Shown here piece after piece: positions 22,583 to 34,275 of a stretch of 64,000 nucleotides of DNA. The stretch spans positions 854,501 to 918,500 of the forward strand of contig JAIWZP010000001.1 in NCBI GenBank assembly GCA_025201375.1, read 5' to 3'. The notes beneath the pieces are model-generated. The model saw only the letters and a list, made by a program, of their open reading frames with translations, made no database searches and had not been told where the DNA came from. The position numbers were made by a program, and so were the translations under genes. This DNA is from Gongronella butleri. Its lineage: Eukaryota; Mucoromycota; Mucoromycetes; Mucorales; Cunninghamellaceae. The first letter of the stretch is position 1; every line of letters starts with the position of its first letter.

Positions 22583-24844
22583 ATGTCTATTGTGGACCAT
22601 AGCAGCTTAGCAAATTTGTCTGACATTGTCACGACGCACCTCCACCTCAATTGGACGGTTTCTTTTGAAAACAAGAACTTTGACGGCTCGGTCGTGCTTG
22701 ATCTCAAGACGCTCAAGGACGATGTGCGCCAGGTGATCTTGGACAGCAGCTACCTGGATATCAAGCAAGTCGTTGACGGCAATGGCCAGGAATTGAAGGT
22801 AAAAAAAAAAGAAAAAAAAAGGAGAAATTATGTGTTTTTTTTATATCTGCTGTGTATCGTGGACGCGTTTTGACGCGTGTCTGTTTTTTTTTTTTTTTTT
22901 TTTTTTGTGTCTTATTATATAGTTCCACGTGGGTGAGCGTCGGGGTGCGTTGGGCTCGCCTCTGACGATTGACTTGGCTGCGGCTGTTCCTGCGGACAGC
23001 AAGGTGCAATTGAAGATTGTGTATGCGACGACGGCACAATGCACTGCCGTGCAATTCCTGACGCCCGAGCAGACGGTGGGCAAGAAGCACCCGTACCTGT
23101 TCTCGCAGTGCCAGGCGATCCACGCTCGCGCGTTTGCGCCATGCCAAGACTCGCCCGCGGTCAAACTCACGTACACGGCCAACGTCACGTCGCCCCTGCC
23201 CGTGATCATGTCTGCGCTGCGCTGCGGCCAAGAGGACGCCGCCAATGGCGCCGTCACGTACAAGTTTGAACAGCGCACCACCATCCCCAGCTATTTGATC
23301 GCCATCGCCGCAGGCAATATTGTCGAAAAGGAGATTGGCCCCCGCAGCTCGGTCTGGAGTGAGCCCGAGGTCATTGAGAATGCTGCCTGGGAATTCGAGG
23401 TAAAGAGAGAAAGAAAAAAATGGACGCGACGCGTCTTTTTTTTTATTTTGCTCGTTTTTGCTGATTTTTCTCTTTTTTTGCATATTAGAGCACGGAAGAT
23501 TTCATCAAGACCGGCGAGGATTTGTTGACACCTTATGAGTGGGGCCGCTATGACTTGCTCATTCTTCCCGGCTCGTTCCCCTATGGTGGCATGGTAATGA
23601 TTTCCCGACATTTTTCAGATGATTGCTCATTCTGTGACTATTTTTTAGGAAAATCCGTGCTTGACGTTTGTGACGCCCACTCTCTTGGCCGGTGACCGCA
23701 GCGCTGTGGATGTTGTTGCGCACGAAATCGCGCACAGCTGGATGGGCAACCTTGTGACGACGCGCAATTGGGAGCATTTCTGGGTAAAAAAGTCGAAAAT
23801 TGGGGGCACATGGCCATGAGACTTAACTGTTTTCTTTTCTAAAAGTTGAACGAGGGCCACACGGTGTTCATTGAGCGCAAGATTGGCGCGCGTCTGCATG
23901 GCGAGGCGGAACGACAATTCAGCGCGATCATTGGTTGGAAGGCGCTCAAGGAGAGCGTTGAGCATTTTGGGCATGATTCGCCTGCGACGGTGCTGAAGCC
24001 TGATTTGAGCTCGGGGATTGACCCTGACGACTATTTCAGCTCTGTGCCGTATGAAAAGGGCTTCAACTTGCTGTATCATATTGAGAAGCTGGTGGGTGGC
24101 GGCGCCGTGTTTGAGCCGTTCCTCAAATCGTACGTCTACAAGTTTGCTGGCCAATCTATTACCACCGAGATGTGGAAGGCGTACCTGTACGAATACTTTT
24201 TGGAACACCACGGCCAGGCCACCGTCGACAAGCTCAATACCATTGACTGGGACACGTGGATCAATGGCACTGGCATGCCCCCCGTCGACCCCGAATTCGA
24301 CACCACCCTCGCATCGCAATGCTACGACCTCGCAGACCGCTGGGACAAGGCTCGCGATCAAAAGGACCTCTCTGGCTTTGCCGAATCCGACGTTGCCAGC
24401 TTCTCGGCCGGGCAAAAGAGTAAGTGATATCCTCATCCGAAAAAAAGCACTTTTTTCTTTCTTTTTCTCATTTCTTTCCTCCCTTTTTTTCTTTTTTCTT
24501 CTTTAGTCGTGTTTTTGGAGCGTTTGACGGACTGCGCACCGCTTCCCCACGAGCTCCTTGCCAAGATGGACGAATTGTACAATTTGACACCCGTGCGCAA
24601 TGCCGACATCCGCTTCCGCTGGCAGAACTTGTGTGTCATGGCGAGCTACGAGCCCATCTACCCGGACGTTGTGGCTTTCCTCACCGAGCAGGGCCGCATG
24701 AAGTTTGTGCGCCCCTTGTACCGCCTGCTGCACCAGGCCACCAATGGCGAGCCCCTGGCCACTGACACTTTTATCAAAAACAGAGATTTCTATCACCCCA
24801 TCGCCAGCACCCTCATTGCCAAGGACTTGGGCATCCAGCAGTAG
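22583..24844 (+). CDS. LAP2: Leukotriene A4 hydrolase / M1 zinc aminopeptidase
   Basis: Six exons: 22583-22798, 22923-23399, 23489-23593, 23649-23783, 23846-24419 and 24507-24844, in phase; 614 aa, the usual LTA4H length. The substrate-binding GGMEN loop is split across an intron (PYGGM|ENP, about residues 264-268). HEIAH at about 291-295 plus LNEGH with Glu at about 314 give HExxH-x18-E zinc ligation. PYEKG near residue 380 supplies the transition-state Tyr. The C-terminal helical repeat domain ([11 protein letters not shown] to the end) defines the LTA4H branch rather than general aminopeptidases. In fungi these act as cytosolic aminopeptidases with weak epoxide hydrolase activity. Ends about 200 bases from convergent TMEM223. 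Confidence 0.93.
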
Positions 24845-25044
24845 AGCTCCCCCTTCTTTTTTTTTTTTTTTTGAAAAAAATAAAAATTCTGATTGGTGTC
24901 CAATGCTACAAATCATGCAAATTGGCGCGTCGCGCTTCAAATTCATCATAAAAATGCCCAATTCGTCCGCTGCCCCGTCACTTTTTCTCTCTCTCAATAT
25001 GTTGTATGCGTCTAGTGGGCTTGTATTGTGATGGAAAAGAAAAG

Positions 25045-26027
25045 CTACAATTTCTGCTTGGGCGTGTACCAAAGACCGTCAAACAGCTTGCTATCCATGA
25101 ATTTGCCTTTTCTATCGAGCATGAAGCCCATGCGTTGGCCCTTGCTGCGCAAAAAGATGTGTGAAGATGTCGTCTTGCCAAGAGCATCCGTGCCGACGGC
25201 GCCGGCGCCCGTAAAAACCTTTTGCTGGCATGACAGATGATCAATGGGGAATGTCTTGACTTGATGCGATTTGATCCATTTGGCGTGCGTCACGAGCTTG
25301 ACTTGTTCGGCACCTTTCATGAGAATGAGCTTGTCCACGTACCTAATCGGCGAGCATGAGCGTGTCAGACGCGTCACATGCTGTCAATGGGACCATTTCA
25401 GGCCCAATTTTTAATTTTTACCTCCAAGGATACAGGCACATGGCCGTCGCAACGCCGACACCGAGCAAGACCAAGCCGCCCGCAATGGCCATGCGCTGGC
25501 CCTTTGGTGCCAAGACATTGGGCGCGTCCGGCTCGTCACTAGTTTTTTTTTTAAAAAAAAAAAAGAGCCCAAAAATAAATTAATGCGCTCTTTTTTTGCA
25601 CAGCGGTTCATGCTTACGATTCGGGTTTGCTGTAGGTGACATACGCGAGGCTCGCGAGGTTGCCCCAAAACATAAGCTGCACAGCCGAGCACACGTACAT
25701 GAGCGTAAACGTGCGCTTTGCACCCTTTGGTGCCTCGTAAAACACAACGTCCTGGCGCTGTAGCGCCTTTAGCAACTGCTTGGCCTCGAACTGAACCGAT
25801 TTTTTGCTGAACGCAACGTTGGACGCGGGCCGGGTTGATCGTGGCGCAAGTGACAGCGACAGTCCTTTGTGAAATACGGGAAAAAAAAACAATAAAATTG
25901 CGCGTTAGCGCGCAAAACACGTGAATGCTGGCAGAAAAGATTGCTTTTATACGAAAAATGTGCGTGTTTTTGGCCTACCTCGCTTGCAAAAAAAGGAACG
26001 TGAGCTCTGCCAGAGGATATTATTCAT
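25045..26027 (-). CDS. TMEM223: TMEM223-like mitochondrial inner-membrane protein
   Basis: Four exons in phase: 26027-25979, 25864-25618, 25538-25422, 25342-25045; about 236 aa. The N-terminus MNNILWQSSRSFFCKRGLSL is basic, Ser-rich and acid-free, as in mitochondrial presequences. A first hydrophobic segment (LMYVCSAVQLMFWGNLASLAYV) and a second (MAIAGGLVLLGVGVATAMCLY) are followed by a matrix- or IMS-facing domain ending FLRSKGQRMGFMLDRKGKF..SKLFDGLWY. This layout and the YVDKLILMKGAEQVKLVTHA block match TMEM223, which in animals assists cytochrome c oxidase (COX1) biogenesis. Exon 1 was inferred because it provides the only upstream ATG with a good GT donor in phase. Confidence 0.8.
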
Positions 26028-26549
26028 TGTCAAAATGTAAAAAGGTCCTTTTCGGGCTCGCTGCTGCAGAAATGCCATGCTTTGAGGGGCCTGCTGTCAA
26101 GATTAAAAGTCCGCCTCGAGCCATTCAAGAACCGGACAATGGATCCCAAAAGAGTGATCATTACGCGCTCATTTCGGCTGCATTTGCAAAAAAAAAAAAA
26201 AAAAAAAAAAAAAGAAAAAAAAAGAGGGCCTATTGACAATGGCTGCATCTGTGCAAAAGATAATGCAAATTTCTCACGCTCGCCATGAGATCCGCGCACT
26301 GCGCTGCAATGCATCCATTGCATGCATGACATCCTGCAAATCGACGCGTAAAAAAAAAAAAAAAAAAAAAAGGCAAATTGCTTCTTGCATGAGCCGTACA
26401 CCGAGAAGCACATCCATGCGCCAAGGAGCTGCAAAGCACGGCGTCAAGCAGCTTGCATCTAGTTTAAAAAAAAGAAAAGAAAAAATAGAAAAATGGGAAT
26501 GATGCTTTATTTATGATGAATTTTTCTAAAAAAATAAAAAATAGACTTT
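26028..26549. other. Spacer with two long poly-A runs
   Basis: A runs of more than 20 bases at about 26188-26222 and 26350-26370. No supported gene; lies between TMEM223 promoter and the 3' end of the Kelch gene. Confidence 0.5.
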
Positions 26550-28736
26550 CTACGTGCTGTTGATGCTATTTAGGGAATGATGATGCAAGTCATTAGCGTT
26601 TAAGGATTTCCGCGACTGATCCGAGGAAAGGATGCCGCTGCTAGAGGAGATGGTGGCGCCACTGTAGCGGTTCATAACGGAAAGATGGCGGGACGACGTG
26701 GGGTCGGTGGCGACGACATCCATGTCGTCATTGAAACCAACCCATTGGACAGACGTAACGGATTTTGCGCCGAGCGAGTCGCGTGCGGCAATGTGTGGGG
26801 CGTGGTCGTGCGTGGACAAAAGGCGAGAAAACCGGAAAACACTGGTCCGGCGTTTGGTATCGTTGGTGTGGCCTTGTTGGTGCTGGCTGCGGCGCGGGTG
26901 CAAGTGAGTCACATCGATGGCTGTGGCGTCGCCGGCCAGGGCGGCAATTGTATAGCGTTTGTTGGGAACGGGCGCGTCGGCGTGCGGTGAGGAAGGCGCG
27001 TCGTCGCCAGGACGGAACAGACTGAGGCGGAAACGCTTCGACGGTGTGTGACTGGCACGGCGCGTGGGCGACACGGTCGATGACAATGGCGACGTGGCGT
27101 GCGACGCGGCATGATGGCTGCTCGAGGGTGCTCCATTGGCCAGAGGTGGGGGCGGCTCAGACAAAAACGGGTAATTGGGCGCGTGTCGCGTGGATGGCGA
27201 CGCGGACAAGCCAGAAGACGCGTGGTTGAGTTGTGCGGGCACAGGCGTCTCGCAGATCCAGTTGGTGTACAATTGATGGCTCGGGCTTTGAAGTGCAGAC
27301 ATGTGGTTTAAACTGCCATTGCCGGCGTCCCCGTCCACGCTGCCACCGGCAAGCGAAACGTGGAAATCAGACCCAAACGACATGTGGCTCAGGCGTGTCC
27401 TTGCTGGTTCCGGCTTATTCATCACGGGCCGTGGCAAAGCGACGGATTCGCTTGAACGAGGTGGTTGCGACGATAAACTAAAACGCGCCGCGCGCGACGC
27501 GTGCAAATCGTACTGCAGACGCTTGCGTCGCCGCTTCATCATCATCCACGACAAACCACCAATCCCGGCAATCACCACCAGAATGCCGATCACAATCCCC
27601 GCTACAGCTCCACCAGATAAGCCATTGTCTGTCTGTTCTTGGTCAGATGCGCCGACTGCGCGCTTGACAAGCGAATGCCCAGGGTTGTGAGTGGAGGTGG
27701 ACGATGCCAATGGGTGCACAAGTGTCGTTATTCGCGAATTTACATCGATAACCATCATTTCCGGGGAATTCGAGCTAGATGAATCGAATGAAGACACATG
27801 ATCAATGCCTCCGTGAACGAATATAAGTGTCGATTCAGGAATCACGTCGATACGATGGTGTGCGCGTGGACTGGCATGCATCAATGGGCGCCATACGAGC
27901 AATGGCGATGATTTTGTGGAAATGGGCGAAATTGTGGAAATGGATGACAATTTAGAGTGGTCCAGCCACCAAATGTCGTCAAGTACGTCGGTACCCCCGG
28001 GTCCTTTTCCAATGCCGCCGTATAGTAGCGCATGCGTCGCATTGTACGCGGTCAATGCAGGAAAAGCGCGTCGAGATGGACCAACAAGCGCAATATCGTG
28101 CCATTGGAACTCCGCAGGATCAAATACCGTGCAAGACGGGACAAAGAGATCGTCGTTGCCCCTGCCAAAGCATTGGAGCACCAATTGGCCCTCGGTGCCA
28201 ATGGCAATCGCGGTGTGGCCGTGTCGCGCGGCGCTCGGATGCATCCCAAGCAACGACCACGCGTGCGTTGCCCAGTCGTACCGCCAAATATCGTCAAGCA
28301 CTTTGCCACCGAGGCTTTTGCCCCCGAGAACAAGGACATGCGCGTCGCTGAGCACCACGGACGCGTGTGTGGAGCGCTGAAGAGGCAAAACGCGCGATTT
28401 CTCGGGTGTTGTTGTTGTCGCCATGGCGGACGACGTTGCCATGGCAACGTCTGTGTCAAGAGGCTCGGACAGAATCGACAGTGGTGGCTGGTCAGGTGCT
28501 CCAAACAGAGACACAAGCTCATTTCTGATCCAATGAATGGTGTGACCAAAATGAGGCACACTGCTGCCCCCATCATCGAGATAGCGGTCGTGCAGCTGCA
28601 ATAGCCGCATTTTCGTCGTCGTATTCTGCGGATTCGAGCGAAAAGTTTGAGCCAACAACCAAAGCTGCGCGTCGTCCCGCATCAATGCATACATTGTTGT
28701 TTGCGCCTGAGCAACAAATGCAATCTGAGGCATCAT
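26550..28736 (-). CDS. Kelch-repeat single-pass membrane protein
   Basis: One open frame of 728 aa. Residues about 110-340 contain Kelch-type blades (HASVVLSDAHVLVLGGKS..DDIWRYDW; HNAT-like HALLYGGIGKG..DDIWWLDH; LIFVHGGID). GGAVAGIVIGILVVIAGIGG at about residue 373-395 is a transmembrane helix followed by KRRRKR, so the 330-residue Ser/Pro/His-rich tail is probably cytosolic. The arrangement recalls fungal attractin/Kelch cell-surface proteins. No signal peptide is visible; a TTCTTGCAG acceptor sits directly before the first ATG, so the leader may contain an intron. Ligand unknown. Divergent from the DASS transporter, 495 bases apart. Confidence 0.75.
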   Translation of the reverse strand: MMPQIAFVAQAQTTMYALMRDDAQLWLLAQTFRSNPQNTTTKMRLLQLHDRYLDDGGSSVPHFGHTIHWIRNELVSLFGAPDQPPLSILSEPLDTDVAMATSSAMATTTTPEKSRVLPLQRSTHASVVLSDAHVLVLGGKSLGGKVLDDIWRYDWATHAWSLLGMHPSAARHGHTAIAIGTEGQLVLQCFGRGNDDLFVPSCTVFDPAEFQWHDIALVGPSRRAFPALTAYNATHALLYGGIGKGPGGTDVLDDIWWLDHSKLSSISTISPISTKSSPLLVWRPLMHASPRAHHRIDVIPESTLIFVHGGIDHVSSFDSSSSNSPEMMVIDVNSRITTLVHPLASSTSTHNPGHSLVKRAVGASDQEQTDNGLSGGAVAGIVIGILVVIAGIGGLSWMMMKRRRKRLQYDLHASRAARFSLSSQPPRSSESVALPRPVMNKPEPARTRLSHMSFGSDFHVSLAGGSVDGDAGNGSLNHMSALQSPSHQLYTNWICETPVPAQLNHASSGLSASPSTRHAPNYPFLSEPPPPLANGAPSSSHHAASHATSPLSSTVSPTRRASHTPSKRFRLSLFRPGDDAPSSPHADAPVPNKRYTIAALAGDATAIDVTHLHPRRSQHQQGHTNDTKRRTSVFRFSRLLSTHDHAPHIAARDSLGAKSVTSVQWVGFNDDMDVVATDPTSSRHLSVMNRYSGATISSSSGILSSDQSRKSLNANDLHHHSLNSINST

Positions 28737-29231
28737 GCTGCAAGAAAGGGTAAAAAAGGAAAGGAAAGGGGGGCCAAAAGAAGGGAAACGAGGGGGGAAA
28801 CGGGTCGATGAATGAGAAATAAAAAAAAGGGGGAGACGGGGGCAACGAGGGGAAAAAGCCAGAGGAGCAGCGGTGACTTTTTTTTTGCGATGACGACACC
28901 CAGGCTACTCGCAATCAATCTTTCAAAATGAAAATGACAAGGAATCAAGGGGAGCAGAGAGAGCGAGAGACGCCAGACAGAGGGGGAGAGACGAAAAGGC
29001 GAAAAGAAGGAGGACAATCAAAAAAAAAAAAAAAAAAAAAGAGGGATCTGGCCTTCTCCTCTCTAAAAAAAAAAAAAAATTGGGTTACACAGTGCTGATT
29101 TTTGCGAACAGTCTTTCAAAGGGGACGCCCCCCCCCTTTTTATGCCTATAAAAAGCGTGTCGGCTTTCATTTTTTTTCTTTTTCTTTCTTTTTTTCGTCG
29201 TAAAATCAAAAAAAAGTGCTTGATCAAAGGA
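28737..29231. other. Divergent promoter region, Kelch protein / DASS transporter
   Basis: Strongly purine-rich on the plus strand (GGGGAAA and GAGAG blocks) up to 29100, then A runs and a C8/T5 junction near 29127. No ATG occurs on the minus strand from the Kelch start until beyond 29160, so the Kelch leader is non-coding here. Confidence 0.55.
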
Positions 29232-31784
29232 ATGGGATCAGCGTGTCATTATCTGCAAGCCGGTATTAAATCTGTTGACCTCTCTGAAGATTCGCCATTG
29301 CTACCTATTCTGAATGATGTGCGCAAATCCAATCGCAAATTGTCCATCAGCCAATGTAAACCCGTGTTTCCAGGTGGTTTGTGACACGCGCAACCTGCGG
29401 GTGCCACAAAAGGCATCGTTCATGCTTACTTAAAAAAAATTTCTGTCTTCGCGCTTGTGGATGAATTTGGTGAAATTATGTGTTTTTAGGTTTCAAGTCC
29501 ATTGTGCAAAACCCTTCGTTTGTCATGCTCGCGCCAATTGCTGTCGGCATCGCGTTGTGGTTTGGTCTCGAGCCTACGGACGGCCTCACACCCACCGCCA
29601 TTCGATTATTGGCTGTTTTCACTAGGTATAGAGAGGCGCGTCGGTTTGTGGGTTCTTGCACTGACATGGAGCCCTTTTTTTTTTCTTTCCAGCTGTATCA
29701 TAGCATTGATTATGACCTCCATGGACATTTCAGTAATTGTATTGACCGGATTGACCCTGCTGGCCGTCACCCAGTCGTTTGAGTGCGTGGACAAGGCGAC
29801 GGGCCTGTCCACCGAATGCCGGCTGTGCGGCGAGGTGAATCCCTTGACGGACAATGTGTACGACTGCCACGGCCCAAAGGACGCGTTCAATCAGTCGCTA
29901 AAGGGCTTTTCGAGCTCCGTTGTCTGGCTCATCTTCGCCGCTTTCCACCTGGGCAAGGCCGTGCAGGTGACCCAGCTGGGACGCAGGCTGTCACTTTGGA
30001 TGATCGCCATGTTTGGCAAGCATATCCTTGGCCTGGCCTATGCCATTGTCTTGTCAGGTACGCAATTGCCATTTTGGATGCAAATTAAACCTTGTTCCAT
30101 CCATGGAAGAGGGTTAGGCATTCTTTTTTCATGGCAAAAGGAGGGGAAAAGGGGGGAAAAAACAAGGGGCGCGTCCTTGATCCAATACACGGATTCGATT
30201 TTTTTTTTACGTGATCATGCTGACTCCTTTTTTTTATCTTGGGCATGCAGAGCTTGTATTGGCACCCTTTGTGCCAAGCAACACGGCGCGTGGGGGCGGC
30301 ATCGTGCTGCCAGTCGTCCAATCTATTGCAACAACGCTCGGGTCCAGCCCACAAAACAATTCAGCCATTGGCGCCTATCTGATGCTCGTGGCTTCTCACG
30401 CCAACCTGCTTTCTGCATCAATGTATCTTACAGGTAAGCGTGCAGCTCCCTTCTCCTTCCCCCACCTCCACGCGCAAAAAAAGAAAAAAAACAAAGATGC
30501 ATCACAACCTGCAACGTTATCAAACGATGTGTACTCATATTCTTTCTCTTTTTACTTAGGTATGGCCTCCAATCCCATTGTTGTGGCCAAGGCCAATCAG
30601 TTGTTCCCCCACCTCAACTTTGGCTTCGTGACATGGTTCACAGGTAGCATCGTGCCCGCGCTCTTTTGTGCCATTGCGCTGCCCATCCTCCTTTACCACT
30701 TTTGCGGCATGGCAAGCAAAAACGAGCAAATGTCCTCGGGCGAAAACATTACAAAGCACGCACAGGTTGAATTGGAAGCCATGGGATGCATGTCCTTGCG
30801 AGAATGCGTAAGTTGGGCGTTTATTTTACGCCTCTTTGTGTTGCTGACGCGTCGTTCTTTTTTTTTTTGCCCTCCTTGTTCGTCGCTTATCACAGCAATT
30901 GTGCTTCGTGCTGCTGGGCTGCCTCTGCTTGTGGATCTCCACTAATATCACTGGCCTGGATTCCACACTGGTTGCGCTCCTTGGCATTGTGTGCTTGCTC
31001 CACATGCGCACCATCACCTGGAAGGACATTGCTACCAATACAAGCGCCGTAAGTTGGTTGGAGCGTGCCTTGCGTCCCCCCATCCTCCTTTACCCTCTAC
31101 CCCTATTTTTTTTGACTCCTCATCTTGGGACCTGCCAAGAGAAAAAAAAAAAAAAAAAAAAAAAGAGAGAGAGAGAGAGGGTGCGGCGTCTTCCCCTTAC
31201 GCACACAAATTGCCATGATGTCTACCCCCAACCCACATTGCTCCTTTTTTTCTCATCCATTTCTTGCACTTTTAGTGGGACACGCTGTTTTGGCTCGGTG
31301 GCTTTGTTACCATTGCCGAGCAGCTGTCAGAAACAGGGGCATCCGCCTACCTTGGCCAGTGCATCTCAGATGCCATCGAACAGCTCGCCTTGCCTCCAGT
31401 GCCAGCCTTGGCAACAGCCTATTTCCTCACTACATTCATGTTTTCCTCGCTCAGCGCCCACACCGTCGCCTTTGTCGCAACCTTCTTGGAGGCTGCCAAG
31501 TCCGTTGGAGCTCACGCGCAAATTCTAACTGCCCTACTGGCCTACTTTGGCGCACTTGGTGGATGCATGGTAAGAATGATAAAAAAAAATGAAGCGGCCG
31601 CTGAAATTCTCTTTTTTTTTACGCGTAGACCAACTTCTCGACAGGCAGCGCTGCCATGTTTTACGCCCAAGGATATGTGCACCGATCGACATGGTTCATC
31701 GTCGGCTTGAAGCTTGCACTTTTTTATCTTGTTGTCTACTTTTCGATTGGCATGCTTTGGTGGAAGATGCTTGGCTGGCACTAA
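29232..31784 (+). CDS. DASS-family (DiT/SLC13-like) anion transporter
   Basis: Eight exons in phase: 29232-29373, 29490-29625, 29693-30057, 30251-30433, 30560-30807, 30896-31048, 31276-31569, 31629-31784; 558 aa. Many hydrophobic helices follow a short cytosolic N-terminus. The signature SNTARGGGIVLPVVQSIA is that of the divalent-anion:sodium symporter family, and closest in style to bacterial/plastid 2-oxoglutarate/malate translocators rather than yeast Pho87/90-type SPX carriers. LTTFMFSSLSAHTVAF and a final TNFSTGSAAMFYAQGYV resemble the second re-entrant ligand loop. Likely moves dicarboxylates or related anions; substrate, membrane and cation coupling are not decided. An AATAAA lies just after the stop. 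Confidence 0.85.
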
Positions 31785-32889
31785 TTTTTCTTATAATAAA
31801 AATATTCATATTAATCTTAATGACAGCGATTCAAGCAACGCTAAAAAAATACACCCCATGCCAACTTGGCACGAGCCAACCCGGGCAAGTACCTCGATGA
31901 ATACAATTTCCTCTGTTCAATGCAGAAGGTCTCGGTGATCTTTTTGAAAACAAGGGGAAAACGTTCGCCAAAAGCAACCCCTAACTCTCGGAAATGATGA
32001 TTTGCATCATTAGGCTTTTCATTTGCGTGCTTTTATTTCAATTTTTGGTTTTCAACGAGCAGACCAGCAGTGAAATCACACCGCCTTGGGCATCTGCCTG
32101 TTAGAACTCGTTTACTTTTCACAGATCACCGGCAGCCATAAACGCAACAGATTGTGTTATCAGCATATCAGGCATACGTATGATACAGTAGCGCGATAAA
32201 TTGTGCCTCGATCGAGCTGAAACTTGCACTTGTGGAAATGATACACAACACTCGATGGTCATTTTGTCTTTGCCCGGCAATATGATAATGCCGATACGTG
32301 ACCACCTTTGTATCATACACTTGCAACGCGTGATCAAACATTTCAATCTCAATTTTCTCGGCAGTATCATACTGTAGATACAGTACACAATAATGTAAAA
32401 ATGAGGCACATTGCTGTGACAAAAGACGCGACTTACAGTACGACTTTTGACGACTTACAGTATCGGATGTGCTCAGTTTCACACGCGTGCGACCAAAACT
32501 GATGGTGATGTGATAGAGAAATCCGTGTTTCTACTGTTGTAATACAGTATAAGATTTGGTTTTACGATACTGTAAAATCGCGATTATCATATGTAAAGAC
32601 CTGGCGACAGCAGCCATTACAACAGTATTGTGTGAGCGGGGCTTGATTAGCCGGACTACTGTAGGTAAGTGCCCGGCCATCTGGATTTGAATCCAGGGAT
32701 GCGGCACTGAGAATGCACGTCGTCGCGATTTGCATCATCGCGTTTGCTTTACAGTATTTCTTTTTTTTTCTTTTTGTCCCAACTTGTGAAATACTGTATG
32801 ATACAGTACAAGTCGTCCAGACACGACCAGCGCGTCTGACTTAGGGTAATCGCACATTCTCTTTCACATGGATGTGTCCATTGTGATTT
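31785..32889. other. Gene-free spacer dense in TA-NNN-TA motifs
   Basis: No supported gene. Contains many TACAGTA/TACTGTA and TATCATA/TATGATA units between 32160 and 32810. A short tRNA-like stem around 32688-32710 could not be completed into a tRNA. Confidence 0.5.
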
Positions 32890-34275
32890 TTACTTAATGA
32901 GATCACGCTCTGCAAGCAGCAAATACAACACAGTAGTACAGTATGTACTGTACAGTACTGTACAGTACAGTACTGTATCATACAGACGAAATATTTTGTG
33001 GATCGCGGTGAAAATGGCACCAATCAATCGAAAGAGAGGATGCTGCGCTCGGATGACATTTTCTGATTGTTTGTTCGCCCGATGGACTAACTTTGCACGC
33101 TTGCAAAAGTCAATGTGTCGATCAAACATTGATTTGATTGATTTTCAAAGTCAATTTTTTTCTTGACAACTGGAAAAAGCAACCAGAATGCAGCGGTGCT
33201 TTTACAGTAACGTGTGCTCGAATGCAACTGCTGAATCTTCTCCGTCGGATGAAAAAAGTTTCATCGCGACCTGTTCAAATCTGACGGAGAAATCTCAGCT
33301 TTTTTTTGACAAATTCTTTAATGTCGGTTTGCTCGACAGCGGCCTACTACTGTAGTAATTGACCTCCGATTTTTATTGCTGCAGATTTGCTTGAAACCAC
33401 GGGTAAAAGCATCTAATGGGATGACTTGCAGCGCGCTAACATACCGTAGCTTGAGTTTGAAAATTTTGCATCGGTCATTTCTGCAGGTTGCAGCCCACCA
33501 AGTGCATAAAAATGTGCAACACGAAAAATACGGTAAAAAAATGAAAAAAAATAAAAATTCCATGCAATCCACTGCCTTAATTTGGAAGTATTAAACCTTA
33601 AATTTTTGCAAAAAAAACTTGCCCAACGTAGGCACTTTTCTCAGTCGATCGGCGTTCATGCGTCACTCTTTGGGCATCTTTCTTAAAGTTGGGGCGATCT
33701 ACCATTTTGTCTGCCAATAATGGCAAATTGACGGAGTTACCTGTTTGGGATGCATTGATCACTCGGGGTTCGAACTTTCCCAAATTTGGCATTTTGTGAG
33801 ACTGAAATGTGAGACCCCTGAGTGACCCCTGAATTTTCAAAAGTGGTCGTACATATATAGCGCTTTGGGGGGGGGTTTAAGCTCTTTTTTTTGTCGTAAA
33901 TTTTGCGGTGTATTCGATGCAGCTATTTATGAGTGCTGGGGTCGGCCATGCAGATAACGAGATGAATGCAAAATTGTACAAAAAGGAGACTTTTGTCATT
34001 TTCGAGTCGAAAAAACATCGGGCGGACCCGTTTTGAGCACCGGGCGGTCGTTTACCGTACGCCTTGATGCATTTTTCATTAGCGAGCAAGTAGGCTGTAA
34101 AAAAATTTCTGGAGGCACAGCAAAGCGGCAAAGTCTAAAACACGCTCTTCGGGTTTTACAGTAAAAGATATTAAATATCTGTGTAAGTTTTGTGCGGTGT
34201 TGCGCGATGCAACAGGCATTGAAATCATACAGTACCACCTGTACTACTGTAGCATCCTACGTAACACGCGTCAGT
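32890..34275 (+). repeat. R1 interspersed repeat, longest copy
   Basis: The left arm (about 32980-33590) matches 57310-58000, and the right arm (33540-34260) matches 8540-9165 and the split copy at 61.3/63.6 kb. Shared landmarks include TTTGTGGATCGC, TTGCTCGACA, GGGATGACTTGCA and the right-arm anchors listed for copy 1. The joint presence here shows the two arms belong to one unit of roughly 1.3 kb. No conserved long frame. Carries several TACAGTA insertions missing in other copies (for example 34157 and 34228). Confidence 0.75.
32937..32981. repeat. Compound array of TA-CAG/CTG-TA units
   Basis: About seven overlapping TACAGTA/TACTGTA heptamers sharing TA dinucleotides, followed by a TATCATA unit. 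Reads as TA separated by CAG or CTG triplets in mixed order rather than a uniform microsatellite. Confidence 0.85.

Noticed and set aside
23645..24436. 263-codon minus-strand frame within the LTA4 hydrolase gene
   Set aside because: Antisense shadow of conserved aminopeptidase exons containing HExxH and PYEKG.
32645..32720. Possible tRNA or SINE (CTGGATTTGAATCCAG stem)
   Set aside because: The loop length does not fit a normal T-arm and box A is unconvincing.
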